DNA of 42,109 bases from an uncultured Cryomorphaceae bacterium (GCA_947311505.1 CAMZLL010000003.1:1-42109); one strand, 5' to 3'. Counted from the first letter of the stretch, positions 9,862 to 20,594 are shown. Notes: generated from the letters alone by a model not told the origin. Numbers and translations: made by a program.

Positions 9862-11280
9862 CTACAATGATCTTACTGCACTTTTAAACTTATTTCCTCT
9901 GTCTTCGAAATTTTCGAAAAGATCAAAACTAGCACAGGCGGGAGATAGCAAGACCGCATTCTCTTTCTTAGCCATTCTATAAGCAAGCCCAACTGCTTCT
10001 TCTGCAGATGATGCATCCCAAATATTTTCAACAACACCTTCAAAAGCTGCGTGAATTTTGGCATTATCTTTACCCAAACAAATGATTCCAGTTACCTTCT
10101 CTTTTACTAGACCTTCTAGCATGGTATAATCATTCCCTTTATCAACACCACCTACAATCCATACGGTAGGTTTCTGCATACTTTCCAGTGCATACCAGGT
10201 AGAATTTACGTTAGTTGCCTTAGAATCGTTGATAAAATCAATGTGATGTACAGATGCTACGAACTCCAAACGGTGTTCGACATTCTGAAAATCAGAGAGT
10301 GAATCTCTAATAATTTCTTTTCTGATATTCAAGACTCTTGACGCTATGTTAGAAGCCATTGAATTGTAGGCGTTGTGCCTCCCTTGTGTTGCTAATTTGT
10401 GTATTGACATACTTGTTTGTTGGTTATTAATGTTGGTTTGTATTTGTTTGTTTGTTGTTACCCAAGCCCCTTCCGTAAGCTGTTTTTCGTATGAAAATGC
10501 ATACCTCTTTGCCTTGAGTATTTTGTTGTTGTTTTGTTGTTGTATTATTTCATCATCGAGATTATAAATGAACACATCATTCTCGTCTTGATTTTGAGTA
10601 ATTCGATATTTACTGTCCGCATATTTTTGCATATCGTAATCGTATCTATCTAGGTGATCGGGTGTAATATTCAATAGAATGGCAATATCAGCTTTAAAGC
10701 CATACATATTATCCAACTGAAAACTACTCAATTCGATTACGAAATAATCATAATTTTCTTCTGCTACAAGTCGAGCTAAACTTACCCCAACGTTGCCAGC
10801 CACAGCCACGTTTAGACCTGCATTAGACAAAATATGATAAATCATCATTGTGGTGGTGGTCTTACCATTGCTACCGGTAATACAAATTTTAGTAGCATCT
10901 GTATAGCGTCCAGCAAATTCTATTTCCGATATGACCGGTATTGATCGTTGATGCAACTCTACAATCAACGGTGCCGAATCGGGAATACCTGGACTCTTGA
11001 TGACCTCCACAGCTTTGAAGATTATTTCGTGAGAATGAATTCCTTCCTCCCATTTAATTTCATTATGTAAAAGAACTTTTTTGTATTGATCTTTGATTTT
11101 TCCCAAATCAGAAACCCACACATCAAAACCTTTTTGTTTTGCCAAAATAGCAGCACCTACACCACTTTCTCCTGCACCAAGAATTGCAATCCCCTTTTTT
11201 TCCTTAGCGGGAAAAACAATTTCACTCTCGCCATCTTGTTCCTGCGAAACCTTTTTACTATTTTGCTTACTACTATTCAC
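9862..11280 (-). CDS. murD: UDP-N-acetylmuramoyl-L-alanine--D-glutamate ligase
   Basis: ILGAGESGVGAAILA, CITGSNGKTTTTMMI, NDSKATNVNSTWYALE, LLSPACASFDLFENFEDRGNKF. Confidence 0.96.
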   Translation of the reverse strand: MNSSKQNSKKVSQEQDGESEIVFPAKEKKGIAILGAGESGVGAAILAKQKGFDVWVSDLGKIKDQYKKVLLHNEIKWEEGIHSHEIIFKAVEVIKSPGIPDSAPLIVELHQRSIPVISEIEFAGRYTDATKICITGSNGKTTTTMMIYHILSNAGLNVAVAGNVGVSLARLVAEENYDYFVIELSSFQLDNMYGFKADIAILLNITPDHLDRYDYDMQKYADSKYRITQNQDENDVFIYNLDDEIIQQQNNNKILKAKRYAFSYEKQLTEGAWVTTNKQIQTNINNQQTSMSIHKLATQGRHNAYNSMASNIASRVLNIRKEIIRDSLSDFQNVEHRLEFVASVHHIDFINDSKATNVNSTWYALESMQKPTVWIVGGVDKGNDYTMLEGLVKEKVTGIICLGKDNAKIHAAFEGVVENIWDASSAEEAVGLAYRMAKKENAVLLSPACASFDLFENFEDRGNKFKSAVRSL

Positions 11281-12623
11281 TATCTCAATTTCAGTGTTAC
11301 AATTGACAATACTGCGAGCATGATTCCTATAATCCAGAATCTTGCAACAATCTTAGCCTCGTGAATACCCTTCTTTTGATAATGATGATGCAAGGGAGCC
11401 ATTAAAAATATCCGCTTCCCTTCTCCCGTTTTTTTCTTTGTATATTTAAAATATCCGACCTGCATCATCACAGACACATTCTCAATTAAGAACACTCCGC
11501 AGATAATAGGAATCAATAATTCTTTTCGAATAGCAATAGCAAATGTGGCAATGATTCCACCCAAAGCCAGACTACCTGTATCTCCCATAAAGACTTTAGC
11601 AGGATAACTATTATACCACAAAAAGCCGATTGCAGCACCGATAAATGCAGAAATAAAGATTACCAATTCTCCAGCATCAGGTATATACATTATATTGAGA
11701 TAATCAGCGAAGATGGCATTACCACTTAGGTAGGCAAATATTGCCAAAGTAACACCTATAATAGCTGATGTACCGGTAGCGAGACCATCTAATCCATCTG
11801 TAAGATTAGCTCCATTGGAAACTGCAGTTACAATTACAATCACCATCAAAATATAAATTATCCACGTATATTTCCCTAAACCAAACCAAGCGTAATCAAA
11901 CTCGTTATTTTTTATGAACGGGATGGTTGTGGCAGTAGATTTACTTTCACTCCACACGTAGGCTTTTCCTTTATTAGATATCTTTATATCTTTATACTCT
12001 ACATTATAGACCGGATGAACATCTGAAAGGCCTATTCCACTTTCTGCCAGTTCTAGATCTACAATTGCAGACTCAATAGATTCGTCAAAAGCACCTAGAC
12101 TTAATAAGTGATACTCTACGTCTGTCAATTCATTTAAATAAACTTTTTCTTTGACAACTACATCGTTGCTAAAGTACAACAATGAACCTACGATAATTCC
12201 TACACCAACTTGTCCGATAATTTTGAATTTTCCAGACAAACCTTTTTTATCTTTTTTGAAGACCTTGATATAATCATCTATAAAGCCAATAAAACCTAAC
12301 CACACCGTAGCTATAATCATGGTAATGGTGTAAATATTATCTAACTTGGCAAACAATAGCGTAGGAATAAGGATAGAACCTAAGATAATCAATCCGCCCA
12401 TAGTGGGTGTTCCTGACTTCTCAATCTGACCTTCTAAACCAAGATCACGAATACTTTCTCCAACTTGTAATCTTTGTAGCAATTTGATTAACCTACCACC
12501 GAAAACCATAGAAATTAAAAGCGAAACGATAATCGCCATACTCGCACGAAATGAGATATACTGAAACAACCCTGCTCCAGGAATGTTGTGCTCTTGTAAA
12601 TATTCAAATAAGTGATATAACAT
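11280..12623 (-). CDS. mraY: Phospho-N-acetylmuramoyl-pentapeptide-transferase
   Basis: [66 protein letters not shown]; extra ~90-aa segment after the third TM region. Confidence 0.97.
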   Translation of the reverse strand: MLYHLFEYLQEHNIPGAGLFQYISFRASMAIIVSLLISMVFGGRLIKLLQRLQVGESIRDLGLEGQIEKSGTPTMGGLIILGSILIPTLLFAKLDNIYTITMIIATVWLGFIGFIDDYIKVFKKDKKGLSGKFKIIGQVGVGIIVGSLLYFSNDVVVKEKVYLNELTDVEYHLLSLGAFDESIESAIVDLELAESGIGLSDVHPVYNVEYKDIKISNKGKAYVWSESKSTATTIPFIKNNEFDYAWFGLGKYTWIIYILMVIVIVTAVSNGANLTDGLDGLATGTSAIIGVTLAIFAYLSGNAIFADYLNIMYIPDAGELVIFISAFIGAAIGFLWYNSYPAKVFMGDTGSLALGGIIATFAIAIRKELLIPIICGVFLIENVSVMMQVGYFKYTKKKTGEGKRIFLMAPLHHHYQKKGIHEAKIVARFWIIGIMLAVLSIVTLKLR

Positions 12624-12624
12624 A

Positions 12625-14088
12625 TTATTTATTCAAGTTTTGTAAGGTTTCTGTAATAATTTTGTAATCGTCAAAAGGATAAGTTTCTCCATTTATAATC
12701 TGGTAATTCTCGTGACCTTTGCCTGCTATCAATAAAATATCTCTACCTTGCGCCAAGGCACAAGCAGTATTAATCGCCTCCTTCCTATTAGTAATTGCTA
12801 GCACTTTTTTATAATCCTGAGGAGCAACCCCTGTTCTCATTTCAGCAATAATAACATCAGGATCTTCACTACGAGGATTGTCAGATGTAAGAATTACCTG
12901 ATCAGAAAGTCGAGCAGCAATTTCTGCCATCAAAGGACGCTTTCCCTTATCCCTATCTCCTCCACACCCCACAACGGTAATAACTCTTTCGTTTCCGGTA
13001 CGAATATTTTTTATGGTATTCAAAACATTATCCAATGCATCAGGCGTATGAGCATAATCCACAATTGCTACCACCCCAGACTGAGAAGCATACTGCTGGA
13101 AGCGACCAGCTGGAGGCTCCAAATTAGACAAACCAGCCAACGTTTCTAAAGAGTCCATCCCTAAAAGGATAGCAACCGCATAAGCAACAGATGCATTATA
13201 TGCATTGAAATCTCCTATCAATTTTAAATAAACCTCTTTTAGATCTATCTCTACGTGCAATCCATCAAATCTATTTTCAATAATCTTTGTCTTGAAGTCT
13301 GACACCGTATTAACGCTATAAGTATAAACCTTTGCTTTAGTATCTTCCACCATAACACGGCTTTGAACTTGATCTGCATTTACTAGCGCAAAGGCATTAT
13401 CAAGAAGCGCATCAAAGAAACCTTTTTTAGCTTCAATATAGTTTTCAAACGTCTTGTGATAATCCAAATGATCTCGGGATATATTGGTAAAAACACCCCC
13501 AACAAAATCAACCCCATAAATTCTATGTTGATCTACAGCATGAGAACTTACCTCCATAAAACAATACTCACATCCATCGTCAACCATCTGACGAAGCAGC
13601 AAGTTAAGATCCAGCACATTAGGAGTAGTATGTGTAGAAGCGATTGCTTTAGTATTAATTTTATTGACCACCGTTGAAATCAAACCTACGTTTTTACCGA
13701 ACAAACGAAACAAGTCATACAATAAAGTAACAGAAGTAGTTTTACCGTTGGTTCCAGTAATTCCTATTAATTTAATTTCTTTTGAAGGCTGCTCATAAAA
13801 ATTAGCTGCAATAACACCTAACGCAAGAGCTGAATTAACGACTTGCACATAGGCAACATTCGCAACTCTAACTGTTGGAATAAATTCGCAAACAACACTT
13901 GTAGCTCCGGCATCAATAGCTGCTTGAATATAATTATGCCCATCTACTTGCGCACCATTGACTGCAACAAACAAAGACCCAGCAACTACATTACGAGAAT
14001 CATACGCAACATCAGTAACCACGACATCCGTAGATCCGACAACATCAGCGATACTCGCACCGTAAATTATATCTTTCAGCAATTTCAT
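12625..14088 (-). CDS. murE: UDP-MurNAc-tripeptide ligase, meso-DAP type inferred
   Basis: [25 protein letters not shown] contains the DNPR motif associated with meso-DAP specificity; TTPNVLDLN. Confidence 0.96.
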   Translation of the reverse strand: MKLLKDIIYGASIADVVGSTDVVVTDVAYDSRNVVAGSLFVAVNGAQVDGHNYIQAAIDAGATSVVCEFIPTVRVANVAYVQVVNSALALGVIAANFYEQPSKEIKLIGITGTNGKTTSVTLLYDLFRLFGKNVGLISTVVNKINTKAIASTHTTPNVLDLNLLLRQMVDDGCEYCFMEVSSHAVDQHRIYGVDFVGGVFTNISRDHLDYHKTFENYIEAKKGFFDALLDNAFALVNADQVQSRVMVEDTKAKVYTYSVNTVSDFKTKIIENRFDGLHVEIDLKEVYLKLIGDFNAYNASVAYAVAILLGMDSLETLAGLSNLEPPAGRFQQYASQSGVVAIVDYAHTPDALDNVLNTIKNIRTGNERVITVVGCGGDRDKGKRPLMAEIAARLSDQVILTSDNPRSEDPDVIIAEMRTGVAPQDYKKVLAITNRKEAINTACALAQGRDILLIAGKGHENYQIINGETYPFDDYKIITETLQNLNK

Positions 14089-16166
14089 ATTAAATTCAAT
14101 ACTATTAATTCTCCTTTTTTCAACTCTAAACCGGGGCTTAATGACTGATATTTAACCACTCCAGACCCTTGAACTTTTACCACTAACCCGAAAGACTCTA
14201 ACACAAACAAAGCATCTACTAACCCCATTCCCAAGACATTGGGCACTAGTTCATTTTTCATCAACCGATTATTCATCAGTACATCTTTTTCGCCAGTTGT
14301 TGTAACCACATAAGACGAGCCATTAGCCTTATCATCAACTGGGATTTTCATCTTATTGAAAACTGATTTTAATTCTTTTTTAGCACCATTCTTAGAATAC
14401 GGAAAATGCATAGAAGCCATCAAACTCTTTTCAGCATCATCCAAATCATCATCGCCCATAGCATAAACTTTATCCGCAATCTCCTTGAACACCGTACCCG
14501 AAACTTGCGAACCATAAATCTGCTTGGTAGGTCCTTGAATAACTACAATACAACTATACTTAGGTTTCTCAGCAGGAAAATATCCCACAAAAGAAGCTTG
14601 ATACTTATTAGAATACGCCCCAGACTTTGCCACCTTTGCTGTCCCGGTTTTCCCCGCAATAGAAAAGCCACGCGCCCTAATATTTCGAGCCGTACCTCTT
14701 AACACAACACCTTCGAGCATCTTCTGCACATCAGTCAAAGTGGACGCTTTACACACCGCTTCATTCAAGACATACGGCTCAAATACTTCAACCACATCAC
14801 TACCTTGTCTAATTTCCTTTACAAACTGCGGACGAAGCATCACTCCTCCGTTTGCAACAGCATTATAAAGAGCAAGCGTTTGCAAAGGCGTTTGTTCAAT
14901 CTCATAACCTATCGACATCCAAGGAATAGATATCCCTGAGAACGTCTCATCATTAGCATCCTTAATCAATGGAGTATCCTCTCCCGACAAATCAAGCCCT
15001 AGTTTCTTATGCAACCCTATATCTTTTAATCCATCAATAAACTCTTGCGGATTAGCACTATAATTATCATACATAATTTTAGATATGACGTTTGAAGAAA
15101 CCTCAAAAGCTTTTTGAATAGTACCCTTACCGTAGCCATCCCATTTAGAATCATGCAAACAAGATCCATAAAAACAATACTTACCCGTCATATCAATACT
15201 GTCGGTAATTCGAATCTTCCCATCATCTAAAGCCACCATCAATGATGCTAACTTAAAAGTAGAACCCGGCTCAGTAGCCGTACCGACTGCGTGATTGAAT
15301 GACTCTCTAAAAACACTTTTATCTTTATCTTTCGTAAGATTAGCGATAGCCTTGACGTACCCCGTTTCAACTTCCATCAAAACTGCACATCCCCAAATTG
15401 CATCTTGAGACATCATCTGCTTCAATAAAGCACTCTCAGCAACATCCTGAATATTAACATCGATGCTTGTGTAAACATCAGCTCCAGGAATGGGCTCAGT
15501 AGTCAAATCACTAGGGATTGGTCTCCAGTTGTTACCCCCCATTTTCTCCATCAATATTTCGCCATCCTGCCCCGTAAGATACTTAGAATAAGCTCCTTCA
15601 ATCCCGACACGATACCCCTCCTTAGAATAACCTATAGTTCTAGCTGCAAGCAACTTATAAGGCATAACCCTTTCGGTTTTTGGAACTTTAATAAAACCAC
15701 CTCTAAACTGCCCACGTGATAAAATGGGGAATTTCTTCATTTTCTGCAAGTCGATATGACTTACATTTTTTTTGAGTAAATGATACCTTCTTCCGCTTTC
15801 GACCGCCTGTGTCAAACTCTGCTCCCATTCAAAAGCAGGTTTACTAGGAAATAAAACAGACAAACTATCGACCAAATCTAACAAACCAGTATCTATAGCC
15901 AATTTAGAAGGAACAGTAGCATCCCAAAACAAATCGTATCGAGGAACAGACAAAGCCAAAGAAGTTTTCTGTTCATTATCAGCGAATACACTACCTCTTG
16001 GAGCTTCAACTTGCTTTAACTTTATTGTAGCATTCTTAACCTCCTGAGACAAATCGTCTCCAGTAATAAACTGCAAAAAAACAATACGACCAAGTATAGC
16101 CACAGCAAAAAACACCATGCTCATATACACGATGTAAACCCTTACTATTTGACCTTTACTTTTCAC
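14085..16166 (-). CDS. ftsI: Peptidoglycan transpeptidase PBP2/SpoVD-like with C-terminal PASTA domain
   Basis: EPGSTFKLASL (SxxK), SSN, AGKTGTA (KTG) motifs; C-terminal NELVPNVLGMGLVDALFVLESFGLVVKVQGSGVV PASTA-like. Confidence 0.95.
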   Translation of the reverse strand: MKSKGQIVRVYIVYMSMVFFAVAILGRIVFLQFITGDDLSQEVKNATIKLKQVEAPRGSVFADNEQKTSLALSVPRYDLFWDATVPSKLAIDTGLLDLVDSLSVLFPSKPAFEWEQSLTQAVESGRRYHLLKKNVSHIDLQKMKKFPILSRGQFRGGFIKVPKTERVMPYKLLAARTIGYSKEGYRVGIEGAYSKYLTGQDGEILMEKMGGNNWRPIPSDLTTEPIPGADVYTSIDVNIQDVAESALLKQMMSQDAIWGCAVLMEVETGYVKAIANLTKDKDKSVFRESFNHAVGTATEPGSTFKLASLMVALDDGKIRITDSIDMTGKYCFYGSCLHDSKWDGYGKGTIQKAFEVSSNVISKIMYDNYSANPQEFIDGLKDIGLHKKLGLDLSGEDTPLIKDANDETFSGISIPWMSIGYEIEQTPLQTLALYNAVANGGVMLRPQFVKEIRQGSDVVEVFEPYVLNEAVCKASTLTDVQKMLEGVVLRGTARNIRARGFSIAGKTGTAKVAKSGAYSNKYQASFVGYFPAEKPKYSCIVVIQGPTKQIYGSQVSGTVFKEIADKVYAMGDDDLDDAEKSLMASMHFPYSKNGAKKELKSVFNKMKIPVDDKANGSSYVVTTTGEKDVLMNNRLMKNELVPNVLGMGLVDALFVLESFGLVVKVQGSGVVKYQSLSPGLELKKGELIVLNLI

Positions 16167-16528
16167 TATTTATTTTCTTCTTTTTCTATTTTAACCTCAA
16201 TTGTTCTTGGCGGATCTTTCGCTTCAAAAATATTTCTCTCCCCTATCTCCGAAGCCACTTTACTTTGCAAACTCTCCATATCATATACCTCCATCAAAGA
16301 CTGTAACTCCGAATACAATTCTTCCGAACGCTTCTCTTCGTTTGCTAAATCTCTAATGACATGATCTGCGTAATAACCATACGCAACATATATTACCATC
16401 AAAAAAGCTACAAAAGCTAAGTAGGGTAAATTTCTCATCACCCTACCATCAGACAGAAAATCACCAGAAACAAGAGACTTGAAACTCCAACCTCTTACAC
16501 TTACTTTTATATCTTTTTTTTTATTCAT
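16166..16528 (-). CDS. FtsL-like cell division protein
   Basis: 120 aa, one TM followed by coiled-coil-like region (IRDLANEEKRSEELYSELQSLMEVYDM); between ftsI and rsmH. Confidence 0.8.
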   Translation of the reverse strand: MNKKKDIKVSVRGWSFKSLVSGDFLSDGRVMRNLPYLAFVAFLMVIYVAYGYYADHVIRDLANEEKRSEELYSELQSLMEVYDMESLQSKVASEIGERNIFEAKDPPRTIEVKIEKEENK

Positions 16529-17442
16529 ATTCTTTCTGCCACTCTCATTTTTGCACTTCTAGACCTCGGATTAAGCACCAACTCATTTTCTGAAGGCACG
16601 ATAGGCTTTCTCGTTATCTTCTTAAAAGGCTTCAAAACATTTCCATAAAAATCTTTATTCAATTCTCCATCAACGTTGCCAGAATTGATGAAATTCTTAA
16701 CCATTCGATCCTCCAAAGAATGATAGGTTATAAAAACTATCTTTCCGCCTAAAGCCACCACATCGTCTAATTGATTCAGCAACATTTTCAGCACCTCCAT
16801 TTCTTGGTTTACCTCAATTCGAATAGCCTGAAACACCTTAGCAAAAAACTGCGCATGTTTATTTCGGGGAGCCAAACTAACCAAAGCATTCTTTAACTCA
16901 TCAATAGTTTGCAAACGCTCACTACCACGTCTATAAACAATACGGGATGCAACAGACCTAGCATTTTTTAATTCACCGTAAGTCTTCAACAACCTAAACA
17001 GATCCATTTCGTCATATTCATTGACCACAACTTGAGCTGTCAAATCACTTTTCTGATTCATTCGCATATCTAACTCCCCATCAAAACGAGTAGAAAAACC
17101 ACGCTCAGCAGTATCGAACTGATGAGAAGATACCCCCAAGTCAGCAAGCAAACCATCAACAGGTAAACCTCGATGCAGCCTTAAGTTATTCTTTACGTAC
17201 GCAAAATTTTGAGGCACAAAAACAAAACGCTTATCCTCTAGTACATTTTGCCTAGCATCAACATCTTGATCAAATGCGAACAACTTTGCATCATCATTTA
17301 AACGATTAAGAATCTCAGCAGAATGCCCACCTCCACCGAAAGTGACATCAACATAAACCCCCGAAGGATTGCCAATAAGCATATCCACCGAATCATTCAG
17401 CAAAACTGGTATATGATATTTTTCTTTATTCTCCATTTTCAT
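16525..17442 (-). CDS. rsmH: 16S rRNA (cytosine-N4)-methyltransferase
   Basis: HIPVLLNDSVDML, VDVTFGGGGHSAEIL, DLGVSSHQFD, AERGFSTRFDGELDMRMNQ, FITYHSLEDRMVKNF. Confidence 0.97.
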   Translation of the reverse strand: MKMENKEKYHIPVLLNDSVDMLIGNPSGVYVDVTFGGGGHSAEILNRLNDDAKLFAFDQDVDARQNVLEDKRFVFVPQNFAYVKNNLRLHRGLPVDGLLADLGVSSHQFDTAERGFSTRFDGELDMRMNQKSDLTAQVVVNEYDEMDLFRLLKTYGELKNARSVASRIVYRRGSERLQTIDELKNALVSLAPRNKHAQFFAKVFQAIRIEVNQEMEVLKMLLNQLDDVVALGGKIVFITYHSLEDRMVKNFINSGNVDGELNKDFYGNVLKPFKKITRKPIVPSENELVLNPRSRSAKMRVAERI

Positions 17443-17881
17443 CGCCCATAACTTCTGCAGCTAAATCTTCAAACTCTGACCAATCTTCAGACAAAAGCGC
17501 ATCGTAACGCTTTTTATCCCAGATTTCCCATAAGTCCACATTAGCCACCATGACGATGTCTTTTTGGATACCCGCCCAACCTACTAAGGTTTTAGGCAAA
17601 AGAATTCTTCCATTTGAATCAAGCCCAACTTTTGTTGCACCTTTTTGAAACATACGGGCAAATTTTCGATCTTTCACCTTAAATCTATTCAGCGTACGAA
17701 GCTTCTCCATAACACGAGCCCATTCAGACATCGTATATAAAGACAAACAGTCATCAACTCCACGAGAAATTACAAAACTTTCAGCATCCTCTGGGGACAA
17801 TTGCTTGCGCATATCAGCAGGAAGAAGCAACCGCCCCTTCGCATCAACTTTACAACCATATTCTCCAATGTATCCTGTCAT
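17426..17881 (-). CDS. mraZ: Transcriptional regulator MraZ
   Basis: Two SpoVT/AbrB-like halves: GEYGCKVDAKGRLLLPADMRKQL and GATKVGLDSNGRILLPKTLVGWAG; first gene of dcw cluster. Confidence 0.95.
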   Translation of the reverse strand: MTGYIGEYGCKVDAKGRLLLPADMRKQLSPEDAESFVISRGVDDCLSLYTMSEWARVMEKLRTLNRFKVKDRKFARMFQKGATKVGLDSNGRILLPKTLVGWAGIQKDIVMVANVDLWEIWDKKRYDALLSEDWSEFEDLAAEVMGDENGE

Positions 17882-17924
17882 TTTTTTACTCGCTTGATTT
17901 AAAGTGTAAAACTAAAAATAATAT

Positions 17925-17940
17925 TCCCACATTTACCCAC
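17925..17940 (-). promoter_or_regulatory. Candidate MraZ box pair upstream of mraZ
   Basis: Minus strand reads GTGGGTAAATGTGGGA: two TGGGN repeats with a 5-nt spacer, 45-60 bp upstream of the mraZ start. Confidence 0.65.
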
Positions 17941-18054
17941 ATAAATTATATATGTGCATAACTTTCAAGACCACAAACATAATTATTTTTTAATCATTAA
18001 GCAACTTTTCAGATATATCAATTGATTTAAGCCATAAATAATTTTAAAACACTA

Positions 18055-18070
18055 GTGGGAATTTGTGGGA
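18055..18070 (+). promoter_or_regulatory. Second candidate MraZ box pair, facing the divergent gene
   Basis: GTGGGAATTTGTGGGA on the plus strand: TGGGA-N5-TGGGA, same geometry as 17925-17940. Confidence 0.5.
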
Positions 18071-18199
18071 CTCTTATTAACAGTAAGATGTTAAACAACT
18101 CTTCCGAACACATCATTTTTATGTTTAACTTTGCAACATACAAAGGAAGACAGCGTTATATTTATACGTTTGACTTACAATTCTTTACAAACCAATAGA

Positions 18200-19081
18200 A
18201 TGAGCAAAAAAATTAAAGCAATCAAGATAGACGTACCCGAAAAGGATCGATTAATCAATGTAGAAAAAGCAATAAGAGACAAAAAACCAAGTCTATTAAA
18301 ATGGATGCCAAAATTCATTTTAAATTACATTACGCGAACAGTTCACGAAGACGAATTGAACAGTTTATTCTACAGAACACGAAACGATACGCAAATAGGT
18401 TTTTTAGACATTGGACTTGCCGAAATGGGACCGATAATCACACACGAAGGCATAGAAAACCTACCAAAAACGGGTGGCGTTTTCATTGTGGCCAACCACC
18501 CACTTGGCGGACTTGACGGAACAGCACTTCTACGGATTTGCCTAGACGTAAGAAGCGATATGAAATTTTTCGTTAATGATCTATTGATGCAAGTAAAGCC
18601 AATGGACAATGTTTTTATCCCTGTAAACAAACATGGTAAAAATGACAAGAGCTACCGAGACCGATTTGAAGAGGTATATAAAAGTGACAATTGCCTCATC
18701 TTATTTCCAGCAGGAATGGTATCCAGAAGACAAGAGGGAAAAGTCATAAAAGACCTACAATGGAAAAAAAGCATCATTCAAAAATCAACACAATACAACA
18801 AACCCATCATACCCGTACATATAGAAGCTAGCAACTCTAACAAATTCTACAATCTTGCATATTGGAGAAAAAAACTAGGTATCAAAGCTAATATTGAGAT
18901 GTTTTTTCTTGCTGATGAAATGTATCGTCAAAATGGAAAAAAGATACACATTACTTTTGGAAAAGCTATTCCCGCAAGCGCATTTGATGACTCTAAAAAA
19001 CCTGAAGAGTGGGTACAAGAATTAAAAGACCACGTTTATACGTTGGAAAACAACCCCAACAAGATTTTTGGAAAACCATAG
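18200..19081 (+). CDS. Lysophospholipid acyltransferase (PlsC-like) family protein
   Basis: GGVFIVANHPLGGLDGTALL (NHxxxxD-like) and LILFPAGMVSRR motifs; start taken at ATG 18200 because the 18131 start is TTG and overlaps a TAnnTTTG box. Confidence 0.8.
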   Translation: MSKKIKAIKIDVPEKDRLINVEKAIRDKKPSLLKWMPKFILNYITRTVHEDELNSLFYRTRNDTQIGFLDIGLAEMGPIITHEGIENLPKTGGVFIVANHPLGGLDGTALLRICLDVRSDMKFFVNDLLMQVKPMDNVFIPVNKHGKNDKSYRDRFEEVYKSDNCLILFPAGMVSRRQEGKVIKDLQWKKSIIQKSTQYNKPIIPVHIEASNSNKFYNLAYWRKKLGIKANIEMFFLADEMYRQNGKKIHITFGKAIPASAFDDSKKPEEWVQELKDHVYTLENNPNKIFGKP

Positions 19082-19330
19082 AAACCTTAACAAAAAAAAA
19101 GCACAGAACAATCGCTATATCTATTAAAGACATGACTATCGATTTGGAAAATGCTACTTATAAAACATTCAATTCAGTTAATCGATTAACTAAATCTGGA
19201 ATAGTTAGATCGCCTAAATTTAAGGCATCCAAAATACCACTAGGATTTGAATCAGCATTTTTCAATTCGAACGATAAGCTCTTTAAGTTTTCATTCGTAA
19301 TATCTCGATTAAAGAATTAAAACAAAAAAA

Positions 19331-19358
19331 ACCCTTGAAAACTAATGTTTTCAAGGGT
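19331..19358 (-). terminator. Intrinsic terminator after tRNA
   Basis: ACCCTTGAAAAC-TAAT-GTTTTCAAGGGT perfect 12-bp stem; minus strand followed by T-tract (plus strand aaaaaaa). Confidence 0.85.
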
Positions 19359-19369
19359 TTCTCTCGCTG

Positions 19370-19443
19370 TGGGCCCTGAAGGGCTCGAACCTTCGACCCC
19401 CTGATTATGAGTCAGGTGCTCTAACCAACTGAGCTAAGGGCCC
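19370..19443 (-). tRNA. tRNA with CAT anticodon (elongator Met or Ile2)
   Basis: GGGCCCTTAGCTCAGTTGGTTAGAGCACCTGACTCATAATCAGGGGGTCGAAGGTTCGAGCCCTTCAGGGCCCA folds as a cloverleaf; anticodon CAT. Confidence 0.95.
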
Positions 19444-19509
19444 ATTTCAAAGATTAATTTTGAAATGCGGTTGCAAATGTGCACCTTTGCTTTGAATTAA
19501 ACAAGAAAA

Positions 19510-20148
19510 ATGGCAATTGATTTAAAAGAAATTAAAAATATTATTTTTGACCTCGGTGGAGTCATCTTAAATATCGACTATAACTTAACAGCTAACGCAT
19601 TCAAAAACATAGGCTTTACAAATTTTGACACCTTCTATTCTCAACAAAAGCAATCCAATTTATTTGACCAATTAGAAACAGGAAAATTATCAAGTTTACA
19701 GTTTACAGATGTTATTCAGTCGAATTTTGCAACTAAAAGCTCCAAATCTGATATTATTTCTGCCTGGAATGAAATGCTTTTAGATCTCCCTAAAGAAAGA
19801 ATTAGACTCATCAGAGAATTAGCTAAAAAGTATAAGGTATTCCTTTTAAGTAACACCAACAGTATCCACTACGATGCTTTTACTAAAATTATAGAAAAAG
19901 ATTATGAAACCAATTTATTTAAAAACCTTTTTGTTGAAACCTATTACTCTCACGAAATAGGATTACGTAAGCCAAATAAAGAATGCTTTGAATATGTTCT
20001 TAACCAAAACAATTTAAAAGCGAGTGAAACTCTTTTTATTGACGATACAGAACAACACATTATAGGCGCAAATTCAGTTGGCTTAAAAACACACCACCTC
20101 AAAAACAAAGAAACAATTAACCTTTTATTTGCTGACACAGTTCTATAA
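19510..20148 (+). CDS. HAD-IA family hydrolase
   Basis: NIIFDLGGVILNID, LLSNTN, GLRKPNKECFEYVL, LFIDDTEQHIIGA. Confidence 0.9.
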   Translation: MAIDLKEIKNIIFDLGGVILNIDYNLTANAFKNIGFTNFDTFYSQQKQSNLFDQLETGKLSSLQFTDVIQSNFATKSSKSDIISAWNEMLLDLPKERIRLIRELAKKYKVFLLSNTNSIHYDAFTKIIEKDYETNLFKNLFVETYYSHEIGLRKPNKECFEYVLNQNNLKASETLFIDDTEQHIIGANSVGLKTHHLKNKETINLLFADTVL

Positions 20149-20524
20149 GCATTCCGCTAGTAGATTTAGGATGCATAAATGCAACCCTCATATTATCTGC
20201 TCCTAATTTTGGTTTTGTATGAATTAATTCAAAACCCTCTTCAGTTAATCTAGCAATTTCTTTTTCGATGTCATCTACACCAAAAGCTATATGATGAATC
20301 CCCTCTCCTTTTTTATCTATAAACTTTGCGATAGGACTATTTTCATTTGTAGCCTGCAACAATTCTATTTTACTCTCCCCTACTTTAAAGAAAGAAGTCT
20401 TTACTCCTTCTGACTGCACCTCCTCTTGTTTATAAGGATCCACATTAAGTATCTTACTATAGATTTCATTCGAAACATCTAAATCTTTTACAGCGATTCC
20501 TATGTGCTCTATTTTATTTAGCAT
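20117..20524 (-). CDS. mce: Methylmalonyl-CoA epimerase
   Basis: EHIGIAVKDLDVSNEIYSKIL, GEGIHHIAFGVDDIEKE, FMHPKSTSGMLIELCQ: VOC fold motifs. Confidence 0.9.
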   Translation of the reverse strand: MLNKIEHIGIAVKDLDVSNEIYSKILNVDPYKQEEVQSEGVKTSFFKVGESKIELLQATNENSPIAKFIDKKGEGIHHIAFGVDDIEKEIARLTEEGFELIHTKPKLGADNMRVAFMHPKSTSGMLIELCQQIKG

Positions 20525-20548
20525 ATATTAATATTTTAAGCAAAAAAA

Positions 20549-20574
20549 AGCCTTTCCAGATTATGAAAAGGCTT
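20549..20574 (-). terminator. Intrinsic terminator of the 20595-21392 gene
   Basis: Minus strand AAGCCTTTTC...GGAAAGGCTT then T-tract. Confidence 0.8.
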
Positions 20575-20594
20575 AATAAATTATATTGAGTTAA

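Noticed and set aside
9752-9982. Plus-strand ORF spanning the murD upstream gap
   Set aside because: Largely antisense to the murD 3' end; no recognisable domain.
20117-20148. 32-bp convergent overlap of HAD hydrolase and methylmalonyl-CoA epimerase 3' ends
   Set aside because: Real overlap but common in compact genomes.
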